NCBI GenBank assembly: GCA_024638505.1
Contig: JAHEKE010000018.1
Span: 1 to 64,000, forward strand
Source: Gammaproteobacteria bacterium
Lineage (GTDB): Bacteria; Pseudomonadota; Gammaproteobacteria; Arenicellales; JAANXG01
Direction of reading: 5' to 3'
DNA length: 64,000 bases
The first letter of the stretch is position 1, and each line of letters begins with the position of its first letter. The notes under the pieces were generated by a model. The model did no database searches. It was not told the DNA's origin and saw nothing but the letters and a program-made list of their open reading frames with translations. Below, piece by piece: positions 36,459-46,891 of this stretch. The translations under genes were made by a program, and so were the position numbers.

Positions 36459-37420
36459 TGCAGACCCCCTCAGCAACCCGCGACCTGTTGCATGCTCCCG
36501 TTTTGCTGAAGGAAACCATTCATGCTCTCAATATTGATCAGGGCGGATTGTATATCGACGCAACTTACGGCCGGGGTGGTCATGCGCAAGCAATATTAAC
36601 CAGGTTGGGCGAAACAGGTTGCCTGATTGCAATGGATCGTGACGCAGAGGCCATCGAGCACGCGCAAGCGAATTTAGGTGATGATCCCCGATGCCACGTG
36701 ATTCGTGCTGAGCTACGAGACCTAGACGTCGCGTTTGCAAAGCTCAGCTTAAACCGTAACGCAGATGGAGTGCTGGCCGATTTAGGGGTGTCTTCGCCTC
36801 AGCTTGACGACGCCCGGCGTGGCTTCAGTTTTAGGTTGGATGGTCCGTTGGACATGCGTATGGATTCCAGTTCTGACTTGGACGCCGCTACCTGGCTGAA
36901 TCGCGTCGAAGAGAATGAATTAGCTCGGGTGCTGCGTGAATACGGTGAGGAGCGCTTTGCCAGGCGCATTGCCAGAGCAGTAGTTGAGCAAAGGCAATCA
37001 AATCCCATCACACGGACAAAACAACTGGCTGATCTGGTAAGCGCGGCGGTTCCGACCAGAGAAAAGAACAAGCACCCTGCTACCAGGACTTTTCTAGCCG
37101 TGCGGATGCGAATCAATGCCGAGCTCGACCAGCTCAACGCTTTTCTACCTAAAGCGGTTAAATTGCTGGTGGAGGGAGGAAGGCTTGTAGTTATAAGTTT
37201 TCATTCTCTGGAGGACCGGCTGGTGAAACGCTTCATGCGTGAGCAAGCGCGCGGTAACGACTATCCGGCCGAGGTTCCGATTTCGGTCAGTCAGCTGAGG
37301 CCGTTGCTTAAAGTTGTAGGTAAGGCCGTACGGCCCTCGGCCCAGGAATTAGAAAGAAACCTTCGTGCCCGCAGTGCCGTGTTGAGAGTGGCTGAACGAA
37401 CGGGCTATTGCCATGCGTAG
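36455..37420 (+). CDS. rsmH: 16S rRNA (cytosine1402-N4)-methyltransferase
   Basis: RsmH (formerly MraW) methylates N4 of C1402 in 16S rRNA in the ribosomal decoding centre. The 321-residue protein has the SAM-binding motif DATYGRGGHAQAIL and the C-terminal segment VISFHSLEDRLVKRFMRE typical of the family. The start ATG lies within the mraZ stop codon region, and its own end overlaps the ftsL start. The second methionine is immediately next, so the exact start is ambiguous by one codon. Confidence 0.97.
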   Translation: MMQTPSATRDLLHAPVLLKETIHALNIDQGGLYIDATYGRGGHAQAILTRLGETGCLIAMDRDAEAIEHAQANLGDDPRCHVIRAELRDLDVAFAKLSLNRNADGVLADLGVSSPQLDDARRGFSFRLDGPLDMRMDSSSDLDAATWLNRVEENELARVLREYGEERFARRIARAVVEQRQSNPITRTKQLADLVSAAVPTREKNKHPATRTFLAVRMRINAELDQLNAFLPKAVKLLVEGGRLVVISFHSLEDRLVKRFMREQARGNDYPAEVPISVSQLRPLLKVVGKAVRPSAQELERNLRARSAVLRVAERTGYCHA

Positions 37421-37676
37421 CCTGCTTTTGATCTGCATCGCACTGGTCGCTATTTCCGCGCTGTCTGTAGTGTGGTTGCGGCACGTACACCGATTGAGCT
37501 ATGTGGCCCTGCAGCAGGCACAAGAACAGCGTGACCGGCTCAACATTGAGTGGGGTCAATTGTTGCTGGAACAGAGCACCTGGGCTATACATCACCGGGT
37601 TGAAGTCGAGGCGAGCAAGCGATTGGGAATGATTGTTCCCCAGCCGGAACGGATCATTGTGCTGCGGGGGCAGTGA
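37413..37676 (+). CDS. ftsL: Cell division protein FtsL
   Basis: An 87-residue bitopic protein with an N-terminal membrane segment (LLLICIALVAISALSVVWL) followed by a periplasmic coiled coil rich in Gln and Leu (AQEQRDRLNIEWGQLLLEQ), as in FtsL. It forms the FtsQBL subcomplex that controls septal peptidoglycan synthesis by FtsWI. It overlaps rsmH by eight bases and is overlapped by the GTG start of ftsI. Size and place match, although sequence similarity in this family is low. Confidence 0.92.
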   Translation: MRSLLLICIALVAISALSVVWLRHVHRLSYVALQQAQEQRDRLNIEWGQLLLEQSTWAIHHRVEVEASKRLGMIVPQPERIIVLRGQ

Positions 37677-39385
37677 TAATGGACCCTCGCTCTTCCCCCG
37701 ACCCAAAGCCTCGACGGTTCTTTCTCCGCCAGTATTTCGTCCTAGGCATACTTTTCCTGGGGTTCTCTGTCCTGCTTATTCGCGCCGGCTATCTTCAGGT
37801 GGTCATGAGCGATTATCTGCAGGCCCAAGGCGACTCACGCTATCAGCGGGTGATCGAGACCAAAGCGACCAGAGGGATGATCCTAGATCGCCAGGGAGAG
37901 GTACTGGCGGTGAGCACACCCGTTGATTCAGTTTGGGCCCACCCTCCGACGTTTCTTTATGAGGGCCACTCTTTGGATGAACTCGCGCAATTGCTGGCCG
38001 TTCCCGTTGCACAATTGAAAAAGCTGGCAATAGAGCATCAAGACCGCGAGTTTGCCTACCTGAAACGTCATCTGTCCCCACCGGTTGCCCAAAGAGTAAT
38101 GGCTTTGGGCATTCCCGGTGTGGGTTTAAGGCGGGAATATCGTCGGTACTATCCGGCTGGACCGGTTTTTGGGCAAGTGCTTGGATTTACCGACATCGAT
38201 GATGAAGGGCAAGAGGGTATCGAGCGGGCACACAACCGGACACTGACCGGCGTTGCGGGACGGGCTAGGGTGCTGCGCGACCGGGTCGGGCACGTGGTTG
38301 AGAAAACAGAGCAGATTAATCCGGCCCGTAACGGGCGAGATTTATCCATTACCTTGGATTCCCGCATTCAATACCTGGCATATCGTCACCTTGCTGGCGC
38401 AGTACGGGCGCATAAGGCAAAAAGCGGCTCGGCGGTGGTGATCGACCTGATCAACGGCGACATCTTGGCCATGGTAAATCAACCCAAATTCAACCCCAAC
38501 AATCGAGGCGACAGAAAACCAGAGAATTTTCGTAATCGTGCGGTAACCGATGTGTTTGAACCGGGATCGACGATCAAACCTTTTACCGTTGCGATGGCGC
38601 TACAGTCCCGCATCCTAGTCCCTGACAGCCGCATCGATACCACTCCAGGCGTATTGAAAATTGGTCGAAACCGAATCAGGGACGTGCATGATTATGGTTT
38701 GCTCACGGTGTCCCGGGTGATCATGAAGTCGAGCAACGTGGGCGCGGCCAAGATTGCGATGATGGCGAAGCCGCAGCAGCTGATAAACGTGTTAGCCGAT
38801 GCTGGCTTTGGCACGACCACCAATATCGGTTTCCCGGGTGAGGTCGCGGGCATGGTGCCGCGGCGGGAGCTTAAACGGATCGAACATGCAACGCTGGCGT
38901 TTGGCTATGGATTATCGTCCACCGCCCTGCAGCTAGCCCGGTCCTACACTGCGCTGGCAACTGGAGGGCGCTTGCTATCACCGCGTTTGATAAAAACGCA
39001 GGTACCGGAGCCGACGCGAGAGGTGTTTAAAAAAAGCGTTGCCAACCAGGTCCGGCACATGCTGGAGTTGGCGGTGAGTGATCAGGGAACTGCGCCGTCG
39101 GCGCAGGTAGCGCGCTATCGTGTTGCGGGAAAGACCGGTACGGCGCACAAGATTGTCAATGGTCGCTATGCCAAAGACAGGTACCGCTCTCTGTTTGTTG
39201 GCTACGGACCTGCGACTAAACCACGTTTAGTGATGGCGGTCGTGATCGATGACCCACGGGGCGAACACTACTACGGTGGCAAAGTAGCTGCTCCTGTTTT
39301 CTCTGCAGTAATGTCCGGCGCTTTGCGCTTGCTTAATGTGGCGCCTGACCGGGAGCTTGACCCGACCACCGAGGGTGAGGCATGA
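37673..39385 (+). CDS. ftsI: Peptidoglycan D,D-transpeptidase FtsI (PBP3)
   Basis: The septum-specific class B penicillin-binding protein that cross-links peptidoglycan with FtsW. It is 570 residues from GTG at 37673 (ATG at 37679 is an alternative). There is an N-terminal anchor, a dimerisation/PBP domain, and a transpeptidase with the nucleophile S299 in STIK, then SSN (KSSNVG) and KTG (GKTGTA). Overlaps with ftsL and murE show tight translational coupling. Confidence 0.97.
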   Translation: MIMDPRSSPDPKPRRFFLRQYFVLGILFLGFSVLLIRAGYLQVVMSDYLQAQGDSRYQRVIETKATRGMILDRQGEVLAVSTPVDSVWAHPPTFLYEGHSLDELAQLLAVPVAQLKKLAIEHQDREFAYLKRHLSPPVAQRVMALGIPGVGLRREYRRYYPAGPVFGQVLGFTDIDDEGQEGIERAHNRTLTGVAGRARVLRDRVGHVVEKTEQINPARNGRDLSITLDSRIQYLAYRHLAGAVRAHKAKSGSAVVIDLINGDILAMVNQPKFNPNNRGDRKPENFRNRAVTDVFEPGSTIKPFTVAMALQSRILVPDSRIDTTPGVLKIGRNRIRDVHDYGLLTVSRVIMKSSNVGAAKIAMMAKPQQLINVLADAGFGTTTNIGFPGEVAGMVPRRELKRIEHATLAFGYGLSSTALQLARSYTALATGGRLLSPRLIKTQVPEPTREVFKKSVANQVRHMLELAVSDQGTAPSAQVARYRVAGKTGTAHKIVNGRYAKDRYRSLFVGYGPATKPRLVMAVVIDDPRGEHYYGGKVAAPVFSAVMSGALRLLNVAPDRELDPTTEGEA

Positions 39386-40842
39386 GCTTGAAATCCCTCC
39401 AACAGCTGCTCGGCGACTGGCTCAGCGATGCCACGCTGGCGGAAGTGGCCGTTTCGGGACTGGCCATTGACAGCAGAAAGGTTGAAAAAGGCGATCTGTT
39501 TTTCGCCTACCCTGGAACGGTCGGCGACGGACGGGAATATGTTGATGAGGCGATCGCGCGGGGCGCAGCTGCGATCGTTTACGAAAAAGACAACAGTAAC
39601 ATGCCGCCTGGGCTGTGCATTGCGGCAGTACCGGTCGCTCAGTTGCGTCCAAAAGTAAGCGTGGTTGCTGCCCGCTTTTTCGACCACCCCGGGCAGGATC
39701 TGTTTATCGTCGGTATTACCGGAACTAACGGTAAGACCAGTTGTGCACATCTGTTGGCACAGGCGTTTTCCAGGTTAGGCGTTCGCAGTGGATTGATTGG
39801 GACCTTGGGTTGGGGATTTTTAGATGATCTGCAAAAAGATTCGCTTACCACCCCGGATCCGATATCGCTTCAGCGCACACTGCGTGCATTGAAAAGACGC
39901 GGCGCAACTCATGTTTGCATGGAAGTTTCGTCCCACGCGTTGGCACAAGGCCGGGTCTCCGGGGTGTATTTTGACGCCGCACTTTTTACCAATCTGTCGC
40001 ACGATCATCTGGACTATCACGAGAGTTTTAGGGATTACGCCAATGCCAAGGCGCAATTATTCAAAACTTCCAGCCTTCGCTTTGCCGTGATTAACCAAGA
40101 TGACGAGTATGGTCAACGTCTGGCACAAAGCGTGAAAGCCAAAACATGGACATTCGGACTTGAGCGTGGTGATGTAACAACGGCTAAAGTTGAAGTTGGC
40201 CTAGCTGGTTTGAATGTTGCGCTTAATTCCCCGCTTGGAATCATCGCAGCACGCGCCCGGCTGGTGGGACGCCTCAATGTTCACAACATATTAGCTGTAG
40301 CGACAGTGTTACTGGCGGACGGCAAGTCCTCGACAATGGTGGCGACGGCGATTGACAGCTTGCATCCAGTACCCGGCCGCATGGAACTTTTCCAGCAGGG
40401 CCAGCCACGGGAGCCGTCCGTGGTGGTTGATTATGCTCACACACCAGATGCGTTGGAGCGGGCCTTGTCTTCCGTTCGAGAGCACAGCGGTGGAAAAGTG
40501 TGGTGCGTTTTCGGCTGCGGCGGTGACAGGGATCACGCTAAACGTCCCCTGATGGGTGCGATAGCGGAGCGTCTAGCGGATGTGGTTATTGTCACTGATG
40601 ATAATCCCCGGCATGAGGTACCGCAGGAGATCACAGATCAGATCGTCGCCGGTATGGTTGGAACGGCTCGCGTGATCAATGATCGCGTACAAGCGATACA
40701 GTGGGCGATAGAACATGCGGCCGCGGATGACTGGGTACTGGTAGCGGGAAAGGGTCACGAGACAACACAACAAGTGGGCGATGAGTTTTTATCTATGGAT
40801 GACCGTTCCATCGTCAGTGAATGTTTAGGAGTGGCCGCGTGA
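39382..40842 (+). CDS. murE: UDP-MurNAc-tripeptide synthetase MurE
   Basis: MurE adds the third stem-peptide residue. The 486-residue Mur ligase has the P-loop GITGTNGKTS, the central Mur domain and DNPR (TDDNPRHEVP), the signature for meso-diaminopimelate. This predicts A1-gamma type peptidoglycan. It starts at the ATGA overlap with the ftsI stop and ends in TGATG with murF. Confidence 0.97.
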   Translation: MSLKSLQQLLGDWLSDATLAEVAVSGLAIDSRKVEKGDLFFAYPGTVGDGREYVDEAIARGAAAIVYEKDNSNMPPGLCIAAVPVAQLRPKVSVVAARFFDHPGQDLFIVGITGTNGKTSCAHLLAQAFSRLGVRSGLIGTLGWGFLDDLQKDSLTTPDPISLQRTLRALKRRGATHVCMEVSSHALAQGRVSGVYFDAALFTNLSHDHLDYHESFRDYANAKAQLFKTSSLRFAVINQDDEYGQRLAQSVKAKTWTFGLERGDVTTAKVEVGLAGLNVALNSPLGIIAARARLVGRLNVHNILAVATVLLADGKSSTMVATAIDSLHPVPGRMELFQQGQPREPSVVVDYAHTPDALERALSSVREHSGGKVWCVFGCGGDRDHAKRPLMGAIAERLADVVIVTDDNPRHEVPQEITDQIVAGMVGTARVINDRVQAIQWAIEHAAADDWVLVAGKGHETTQQVGDEFLSMDDRSIVSECLGVAA

Positions 40843-42188
40843 TGGCCCTGCAGGAAATGGCACAGGCAGTTAAGGGCAGGTTGTACGGATCCGATGGAAT
40901 GTTTAGCGGTGTGAGCACGGATACCAGGACAATCAAAGAGGGTGACCTGTTTGTAGCTTTGCAAGGGCCGAACTTCGACGGCCATCAATTCTTGCAAGAA
41001 GCGGAAAGCAAAAAAGTCGTCGGCGCGATGGTTAATCACGCCGTGACTTCTGATCTTCCGCAGGTTGCTGTGGATGATACGCGCCTGTGTCTGGGGACAT
41101 TGGGCGGCTATTGGCGGAGCAAGTTCTCTTGTCCGGTGGTGGCGATAACGGGCAGTAACGGTAAAACAACAGTTAAAGAAATGGTTGGCTCAATTCTTCG
41201 GCAACGGGGTGAAGTCCTGGTCAGCAGTGGAAATCTAAACAATGACATCGGATTGCCGCTGGTTCTTTGCAGGATACGTGACAATCACAATTTCGCGGTT
41301 GTTGAAATGGGAATGAATCACCGAGGCGAGATCGATTACTTGACCAGGCTGGCCAGACCGCAAGTTGCGGTTATCACCAATGCCGCGATGGCACACCTGG
41401 AGGGCCTGGGCACGGTGCAGGCAGTGGCGGAAGCCAAGGCAGAGATCTTCAATGGCCTTAGCGAAGGTGGTGTAGCCATTATTAACCTGGACGACGATTT
41501 CTCGCCACTTTGGCAGCGCCTCGCAGGCGCGCATGAACGTATAACCTTTGCCATCAAACAGCCGGCGGACGTGAAGGCTGCTCGTGTTCAAACGGGCGAA
41601 TCGGGCAGCGTAATTGACATGGACACACCGATTGGAAGTTGTGAGATTGCACTATCTCTACCGGGGCTGCATAACGTTATGAATGCGCTGGCCGCTGCTG
41701 CTGCTGCTATCGCATTGAGGATTGAACTCGATCATGTAAAAGCAGGTCTTCAATCCGCGTCATCGCTAGCAGGCCGCCTGCATCGGCTTGCTGGAAAGCG
41801 CGGTGCCACCGTCATCGACGACACATACAACGCAAATCCGAATTCGATGGATGCGGCTGTGCATGTGCTGGCCGCCGCCGAGGGGACCAAAATCCTGGTT
41901 ATGGGCGACATGGGAGAGCTGGGTACTGGTGCAGAGCACCTTCACGCCCGGGTCGGCGAGCAGGCGCGCCGGGTGGGAATCGATCGACTACTGACCTGCG
42001 GCGAGCTGAGTGAATCAGCGGTTCAAGCTTTTGGGCGGAATGCGCACCACTTTGATGACAAGAAGGAACTGATCGACGCACTGCTGCCCGACCTCGATCC
42101 CAGAACAACTGTTTTGGTAAAGGGTTCGCGCTTTATGCGCATGGAACAGGTTGTTCAAGCTATTTCTGAATCAGGGGTGCGGCACTGA
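40842..42188 (+). CDS. murF: UDP-MurNAc-tripeptide-D-Ala-D-Ala ligase MurF
   Basis: MurF attaches the D-Ala-D-Ala dipeptide. The 448-residue protein has the ATP-binding [12 protein letters not shown], the HLEGLG segment and the C-terminal domain with [11 protein letters not shown]. The ATG at 40842, overlapping the murE stop (TGATG), is chosen over the ATG at 40821; AGGAG precedes it by about ten bases. It ends TGATG with mraY. Confidence 0.95.
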   Translation: MALQEMAQAVKGRLYGSDGMFSGVSTDTRTIKEGDLFVALQGPNFDGHQFLQEAESKKVVGAMVNHAVTSDLPQVAVDDTRLCLGTLGGYWRSKFSCPVVAITGSNGKTTVKEMVGSILRQRGEVLVSSGNLNNDIGLPLVLCRIRDNHNFAVVEMGMNHRGEIDYLTRLARPQVAVITNAAMAHLEGLGTVQAVAEAKAEIFNGLSEGGVAIINLDDDFSPLWQRLAGAHERITFAIKQPADVKAARVQTGESGSVIDMDTPIGSCEIALSLPGLHNVMNALAAAAAAIALRIELDHVKAGLQSASSLAGRLHRLAGKRGATVIDDTYNANPNSMDAAVHVLAAAEGTKILVMGDMGELGTGAEHLHARVGEQARRVGIDRLLTCGELSESAVQAFGRNAHHFDDKKELIDALLPDLDPRTTVLVKGSRFMRMEQVVQAISESGVRH

Positions 42189-43270
42189 TGCTGCTGTACC
42201 TTTTTGACATTCTCGCCCGGGAGTACAGCGCGTTCAACGTGTTTCGCTATATTACCTTTCGCGGAATATGCGGCGTGCTTACTTCGCTTTCTATCTGTTT
42301 TGTATTGGGTCCCGTGATGATCAGAAAGCTCAGCCATCATCAGATAGGACAAACAATCAGGCAGGACGGGCCGCCAACGCACTTTGAGAAGGTCGGCACA
42401 CCAACGATGGGAGGTGCTCTCATCCTGGTTTCCGTTTTGTTGTCCACCTTGTTGTGGGCTGATCTGACCAATCGGTTTATATGGGTTATTTTGTTTACCT
42501 GCCTGTCATTCGGGGTTATCGGCTGGATTGATGATTACCGGAAGCTGGTGGATAAGAACCCCAAGGGTATTGGCGCACGCAACAAATTCATGTGGCAAAG
42601 CATTGTCGGTCTGTGCGCGGCAACGTTTCTGTATCTAACCCATCAATCACCCCTTGAGATATCCCTCATCGTGCCGTTATTCAAGGACGTTTCCATCTAC
42701 CTTGGATTCGGCTTCATCCTGCTGACCTACCTGGTCATCGTCGGTTCCAGCAACGCGGTGAATCTGACGGACGGTCTGGACGGGCTGGCTATCATGCCAA
42801 CAGTGCTGGTCGCAGGTGGATTGGGAATATTTGCCTACGTAACGGGGAACAGCGTATTCGCTCCCTATCTGGCGATTCCTTATATACCCGGTGCCGGTGA
42901 GGTGCTTGTGTTTTGTGCCGCCCTGGTTGGCGCTGGCCTGGGGTTCCTCTGGTTCAATACCTACCCAGCTCAGGTGTTCATGGGGGACATTGGTGCGCTT
43001 GCGCTGGGTGCGTCTCTTGGCGTGGTGGCGGTGGTGGTCAGACAGGAAATCGCATTTTTCATTATGGGCGGTATTTTCGTGATAGAGACCGTCTCGGTCA
43101 TCTTGCAGGTGGTGTCCTTCAAGCTGGTGGGTAAGCGCGTTTTTAAGATGGCTCCATTACACCATCATTTTGAACTTAAAGGTTGGCCGGAGCCTCGGGT
43201 GAGCGTGAGGTTTTGGATTATGAGCCTGATCTTAGTGTTGATCGGATTGGCAACACTCAAGATCAGATAG
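42188..43270 (+). CDS. mraY: Phospho-N-acetylmuramoyl-pentapeptide transferase
   Basis: MraY makes lipid I by transferring phospho-MurNAc-pentapeptide to undecaprenyl phosphate at the inner membrane. This 360-residue protein has about ten helices and the catalytic aspartates in [18 protein letters not shown] and VFMGDIG. The start overlaps the murF stop (TGATG), and the end is just before murD. Confidence 0.97.
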   Translation: MLLYLFDILAREYSAFNVFRYITFRGICGVLTSLSICFVLGPVMIRKLSHHQIGQTIRQDGPPTHFEKVGTPTMGGALILVSVLLSTLLWADLTNRFIWVILFTCLSFGVIGWIDDYRKLVDKNPKGIGARNKFMWQSIVGLCAATFLYLTHQSPLEISLIVPLFKDVSIYLGFGFILLTYLVIVGSSNAVNLTDGLDGLAIMPTVLVAGGLGIFAYVTGNSVFAPYLAIPYIPGAGEVLVFCAALVGAGLGFLWFNTYPAQVFMGDIGALALGASLGVVAVVVRQEIAFFIMGGIFVIETVSVILQVVSFKLVGKRVFKMAPLHHHFELKGWPEPRVSVRFWIMSLILVLIGLATLKIR

Positions 43271-43272
43271 TG

Positions 43273-44646
43273 ATGATGGCGGCACGAACATTGATACGTG
43301 AATCGAATTCAACGGGAAAACGAAAAGCGCTGGTTGTAGGGTTGGGCCAAACTGGTTTTTCATGTGTTCGGTTTTTGGTCGCCAAGGGTGCGGATGTGTC
43401 GGTAGTCGATTCACGTGACCTGCCTCCTATGTATCGAATTTTGCAGGAACAGTTACCAGAAGTCCCTGTTTACACCGGCCCGTTTGAGGATAAACATTTT
43501 CTGGCTGCAGACTTTATTGTCGTCAGCCCAGGAGTAGCGTTGGACCATGCCGCTCTACAAAATGCCCGAGAAAACGGCATCGAGGTGATAGGTGATGTAG
43601 AGCTCTTTCTGCGCGAAATCGAGGCGCCAGTATTGGCCGTTACCGGGTCTAATGGCAAGAGTACAGTTACTGCTCTCGTTGGTGATATGTGTTTGCAGCA
43701 CGGGCTGAATGTTGAGGTGGCGGGCAACATCGGCGTACCGGTACTGGATCTTTTGCGCGAGCACGAGAGATGGCTCGATTGCTTCGTGCTGGAGCTATCC
43801 AGCTTTCAGCTGGAGTCCATTACCAGCTTACGGGCACACGCTGCCGCCCTTTTAAACCTGAGCGAGGATCATCTGGACCGCTACGCTTCATTTGATGATT
43901 ACGTACAGGTTAAGGCACGTATCTTCGCCGGAGACGGAGTGGCGGTAGTGAACAGAAATGATACCAACGTTATTCGCGCGCTACCGCCAGGTAAGCAGTT
44001 TGTCTCTTTCGGAGGAGATGCGCCGCCAACAAAACGAGACTACGGGTTAGTCGAAATGGGTGGTTTGACCTGGTTGGCTCGGGGCGGTGATAACTTGATC
44101 CCCGCTACTAGCGTACCCTTAACCGGAAGGCACAATTTGCTGAACGTGTTGGCAGCTTTTGCATTAGCCGAGCAAATGAACGTCAGTGTGGACTCATGCA
44201 TTAGGGCGGTAGAACAGTTTCAAGGATTACCTCACCGCATGGAGCTGGTTCTGGAAAAGGACAGAGTGGGCTGGATCAATGACTCTAAAGCTACCAATAT
44301 TGGAGCGACCGTAGCCGCACTCAATGGACTTACAACACCAGTGGTGCTGATTGCTGGTGGTGATGGTAAGGGCGCCGATTTTTTTGCCCTAAGGGAGCCA
44401 ATTATCAGGCGCGCTCGGGCAGTCGTGCTGATTGGGCGTGATGCGCCCAAAATTGAGCGATCAATAACGAGCTTAGTGCCCGTTGTTAACGCAGTTGACA
44501 TGAAGGATGCCGTATCCCAGGCGAAATCATTGGCTTTATCCGGAGACACCGTATTGCTGTCACCGGCATGCGCTAGTTTTGATATGTACGATAATTTTGA
44601 ACAGCGTGGGGAGGACTTCAAGTCATTGGTGCAGGAACTAGCATGA
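43273..44646 (+). CDS. murD: UDP-MurNAc-L-Ala-D-Glu ligase MurD
   Basis: MurD adds D-glutamate to UDP-MurNAc-L-Ala. The 457-residue protein has the N-terminal UDP-binding segment LVVGLGQTGFSCVRFL, the P-loop VTGSNGKST and the C-terminal Mur domain with NDSKATN. The ATG at 43273, right after the mraY stop, is chosen; the frame continues upstream inside mraY but is not plausible. It overlaps ftsW by four bases. Confidence 0.96.
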   Translation: MMAARTLIRESNSTGKRKALVVGLGQTGFSCVRFLVAKGADVSVVDSRDLPPMYRILQEQLPEVPVYTGPFEDKHFLAADFIVVSPGVALDHAALQNARENGIEVIGDVELFLREIEAPVLAVTGSNGKSTVTALVGDMCLQHGLNVEVAGNIGVPVLDLLREHERWLDCFVLELSSFQLESITSLRAHAAALLNLSEDHLDRYASFDDYVQVKARIFAGDGVAVVNRNDTNVIRALPPGKQFVSFGGDAPPTKRDYGLVEMGGLTWLARGGDNLIPATSVPLTGRHNLLNVLAAFALAEQMNVSVDSCIRAVEQFQGLPHRMELVLEKDRVGWINDSKATNIGATVAALNGLTTPVVLIAGGDGKGADFFALREPIIRRARAVVLIGRDAPKIERSITSLVPVVNAVDMKDAVSQAKSLALSGDTVLLSPACASFDMYDNFEQRGEDFKSLVQELA

Positions 44647-45821
44647 CTGCAATAACTGACACGGTCGGCCCCTCGCAAGCTGTAAAGGGTGCATCATCAG
44701 AATCCGGAAATCAGGCTGACGTCTGGCTAATCGGTATTGTTCTAGTACTGTTAACGTACGGTTTAGTGATGGTGTATTCCGCCACCATCGCAAGCAGCAG
44801 TGAGACGCTGGCGGTCAACTTTCGTCCATTGATCAGCCATCTGGCTCATTTGGCGCTGGGCCTCGCCTTTATTATAGCGCTTCGGTATTCCCGCCTAGAT
44901 TGGTGGGGACGCTGCGGCAAACAGCTTTTACTGCTATCCGTGTTGAGCTTAGTCATTGTTTTGCTGCCGGGCATAGGGATCAATGTTAACGGCAGTACGC
45001 GCTGGATCGCACTTGGTGCAATACGCATACAGCCTGCTGAACTGGTTAAGATTTTCATGGTTGTCTACGTAGCCGGGTACCTAGTGCGTAAGAGGGACGT
45101 TTTGAATCAGTTCAAACAAGGCATCCTCATAGTGGCATTGGTTACGGCGACCGTATCCGCCCTGCTACTGATTCAGCCCGATTTTGGAAGTGTGGTAGTG
45201 ATATCGCTCACGGTGATGTCGATGTTGTTTCTGGGGGGCATCAGGCTGAGGCATTTCACGCTTTGCGTACTCTTCGCCGCCGCTGCCTTTGTGCTTCTGG
45301 TGTGGATCGAGCCCTATCGCTGGCAGCGCATAATAAGTTTTTTGAACCCATGGTCCGATCCCTTCGATACCGGTTTTCAGCTGGTGCAGGCACTGATTGC
45401 TTTTGGCCGCGGCGAGTGGCTGGGAGTGGGGTTGGGCGCCAGTATCCAGAAACTTTATTACCTGCCGCATGCGAGTAACGATTTTCTGCTGGCAGTCATC
45501 GCAGAAGAACTGGGCCTACTCGGGGTGTCGGTAGTTGTAATACTTTTTGCTGTTTTACTGTGGCGGGCATTTGTCATCGCCAGGCGCGCGGAGAGAGTGG
45601 GTATGCTGTTTGCTGCTCGCCTGGCTGAAGGCCTGGGTTCGCTGTTGGTAATCCAAGCGATGATCAACATGGGCGTGAACATGGGGTTACTGCCCACCAA
45701 AGGGTTGACCTTACCGATGATGAGTTATGGAGGCAGCAGTATTCTGGCAAGCTGTATCGCATTGGGCTTGCTCTTTGCCATCGACCGCGCTGCGCAGCCA
45801 AAACCGGGAGGGGGGCGATGA
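44643..45821 (+). CDS. ftsW: Peptidoglycan glycosyltransferase FtsW
   Basis: A 392-residue SEDS-family membrane protein that polymerises lipid II at the septum with FtsI. About ten helices are seen. Family signature segments are GSTRWIALG, LQPDFGS-like IQPDFGSVVV and the catalytic-loop region after EPYRWQRIISFLNPW, plus the C-terminal LPTKGLTLPMMSYGGSS. It overlaps murD at its start and murG at its end. Confidence 0.96.
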   Translation: MTAITDTVGPSQAVKGASSESGNQADVWLIGIVLVLLTYGLVMVYSATIASSSETLAVNFRPLISHLAHLALGLAFIIALRYSRLDWWGRCGKQLLLLSVLSLVIVLLPGIGINVNGSTRWIALGAIRIQPAELVKIFMVVYVAGYLVRKRDVLNQFKQGILIVALVTATVSALLLIQPDFGSVVVISLTVMSMLFLGGIRLRHFTLCVLFAAAAFVLLVWIEPYRWQRIISFLNPWSDPFDTGFQLVQALIAFGRGEWLGVGLGASIQKLYYLPHASNDFLLAVIAEELGLLGVSVVVILFAVLLWRAFVIARRAERVGMLFAARLAEGLGSLLVIQAMINMGVNMGLLPTKGLTLPMMSYGGSSILASCIALGLLFAIDRAAQPKPGGGR

Positions 45822-46891
45822 GTACCCTGCTGGTCATGGCTGGTGGGACCGGTGGACATGTTTTCCCCGCTCTGGCCGTCGCCGAAAACCTGAGGCAGCG
45901 GGGTGTGGAGGTGGTTTGGCTGGGAACGCGCACAGGTCTGGAGGCCAGAGCCATTCCTGCGGCCGGTTTTGATATCGAGTGGATTAACATCCGCGGAGCG
46001 CGGGGTAAAGGGATTCTTGGATGGTTGCGCACACCTTTTCTTTTACTTACTGCTGTTATTCAGACAATCGGTGTAGTTTTGCGGCGCAGACCCGGTGCCT
46101 TTCTGGGTATGGGCGGATTTGTGGCGGGACCGGGAGGCATTGTGGCCTGGCTGTTGCGGCGCCCTTTGCTAATACATGAGGCGAATGCCTTGGCCGGCAT
46201 GACCAATCGGTTTTTAGCCCGTGTCGCTACCCGGGTAATGACCGGTTTTCCTGGAACCTTCGCCCCGTCCGCGCATGCCCGTTACGTCGGAAATCCAGTA
46301 AGGCCGGAGATCGCTTCCATACTCCCGCCCGAGCAGAGGTTGTCCGGCCGTTCTGGTCCCCTGCGCCTGCTGATCGTCGGTGGAAGTCAGGGCGCGCGCA
46401 CCTTAAACACTCAACTGCCCGGAATTGTTCATGCGCTTTCGGTGGAGCATTTTTTTGATGTTTGGCATCAAACCGGAGCACAGCAGCAAACGGAAGTTGC
46501 GCAGGCGTACCAGCGCTACTCAATCTCAGCCAGGGTTGATCAGTTCATAGAGGACATGAGCCGTGCATATGAGTGGGCCGATCTGGTTTTGTGCCGGTCG
46601 GGAGCCATGACTGTGGCTGAAGTAAGTGTGGCTGGAGTCTCTGCAGTGTTCGTGCCCTTTCCTTATGCTGTTGGCGATCATCAGACGGCTAATGCTGAAT
46701 TCTTAACGCGGCGGGAAGCGGGGTACTTGATCGCTGAGGACAGACTGGCTCAAGACTTACCGCCGCTATTGGCACAATGCTGCGCGGATCGATCCCGTTT
46801 GATTGCTATTGCCCGTAATGCCAGATCGCTGGCCAAACCTGAAGCCACGCAGGCAGTTGCGGATATCTGCATGGAGACTCTCAGTGCGTGA
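45818..46891 (+). CDS. murG: Undecaprenyl-PP-MurNAc-pentapeptide GlcNAc transferase
   Basis: MurG adds GlcNAc to lipid I to give lipid II on the cytoplasmic face of the membrane. The 357-residue GT-B glycosyltransferase has the N-terminal [15 protein letters not shown] and C-terminal [15 protein letters not shown] motifs for lipid and nucleotide binding. The ATGA overlap with ftsW and the overlap of its end with the murC GTG start indicate translational coupling. Confidence 0.97.
   Translation: MSTLLVMAGGTGGHVFPALAVAENLRQRGVEVVWLGTRTGLEARAIPAAGFDIEWINIRGARGKGILGWLRTPFLLLTAVIQTIGVVLRRRPGAFLGMGGFVAGPGGIVAWLLRRPLLIHEANALAGMTNRFLARVATRVMTGFPGTFAPSAHARYVGNPVRPEIASILPPEQRLSGRSGPLRLLIVGGSQGARTLNTQLPGIVHALSVEHFFDVWHQTGAQQQTEVAQAYQRYSISARVDQFIEDMSRAYEWADLVLCRSGAMTVAEVSVAGVSAVFVPFPYAVGDHQTANAEFLTRREAGYLIAEDRLAQDLPPLLAQCCADRSRLIAIARNARSLAKPEATQAVADICMETLSA

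Noticed and set aside
43183..43272. Longer MurD start inside mraY
   Set aside because: Would overlap mraY by almost 90 bp with no family similarity; the ATG at 43273 fits the cluster pattern.
46803..46883. Longer MurC start inside murG
   Set aside because: Atypical residues; GTG at 46884 gives the standard MurC N-terminus and an overlap typical for this operon.
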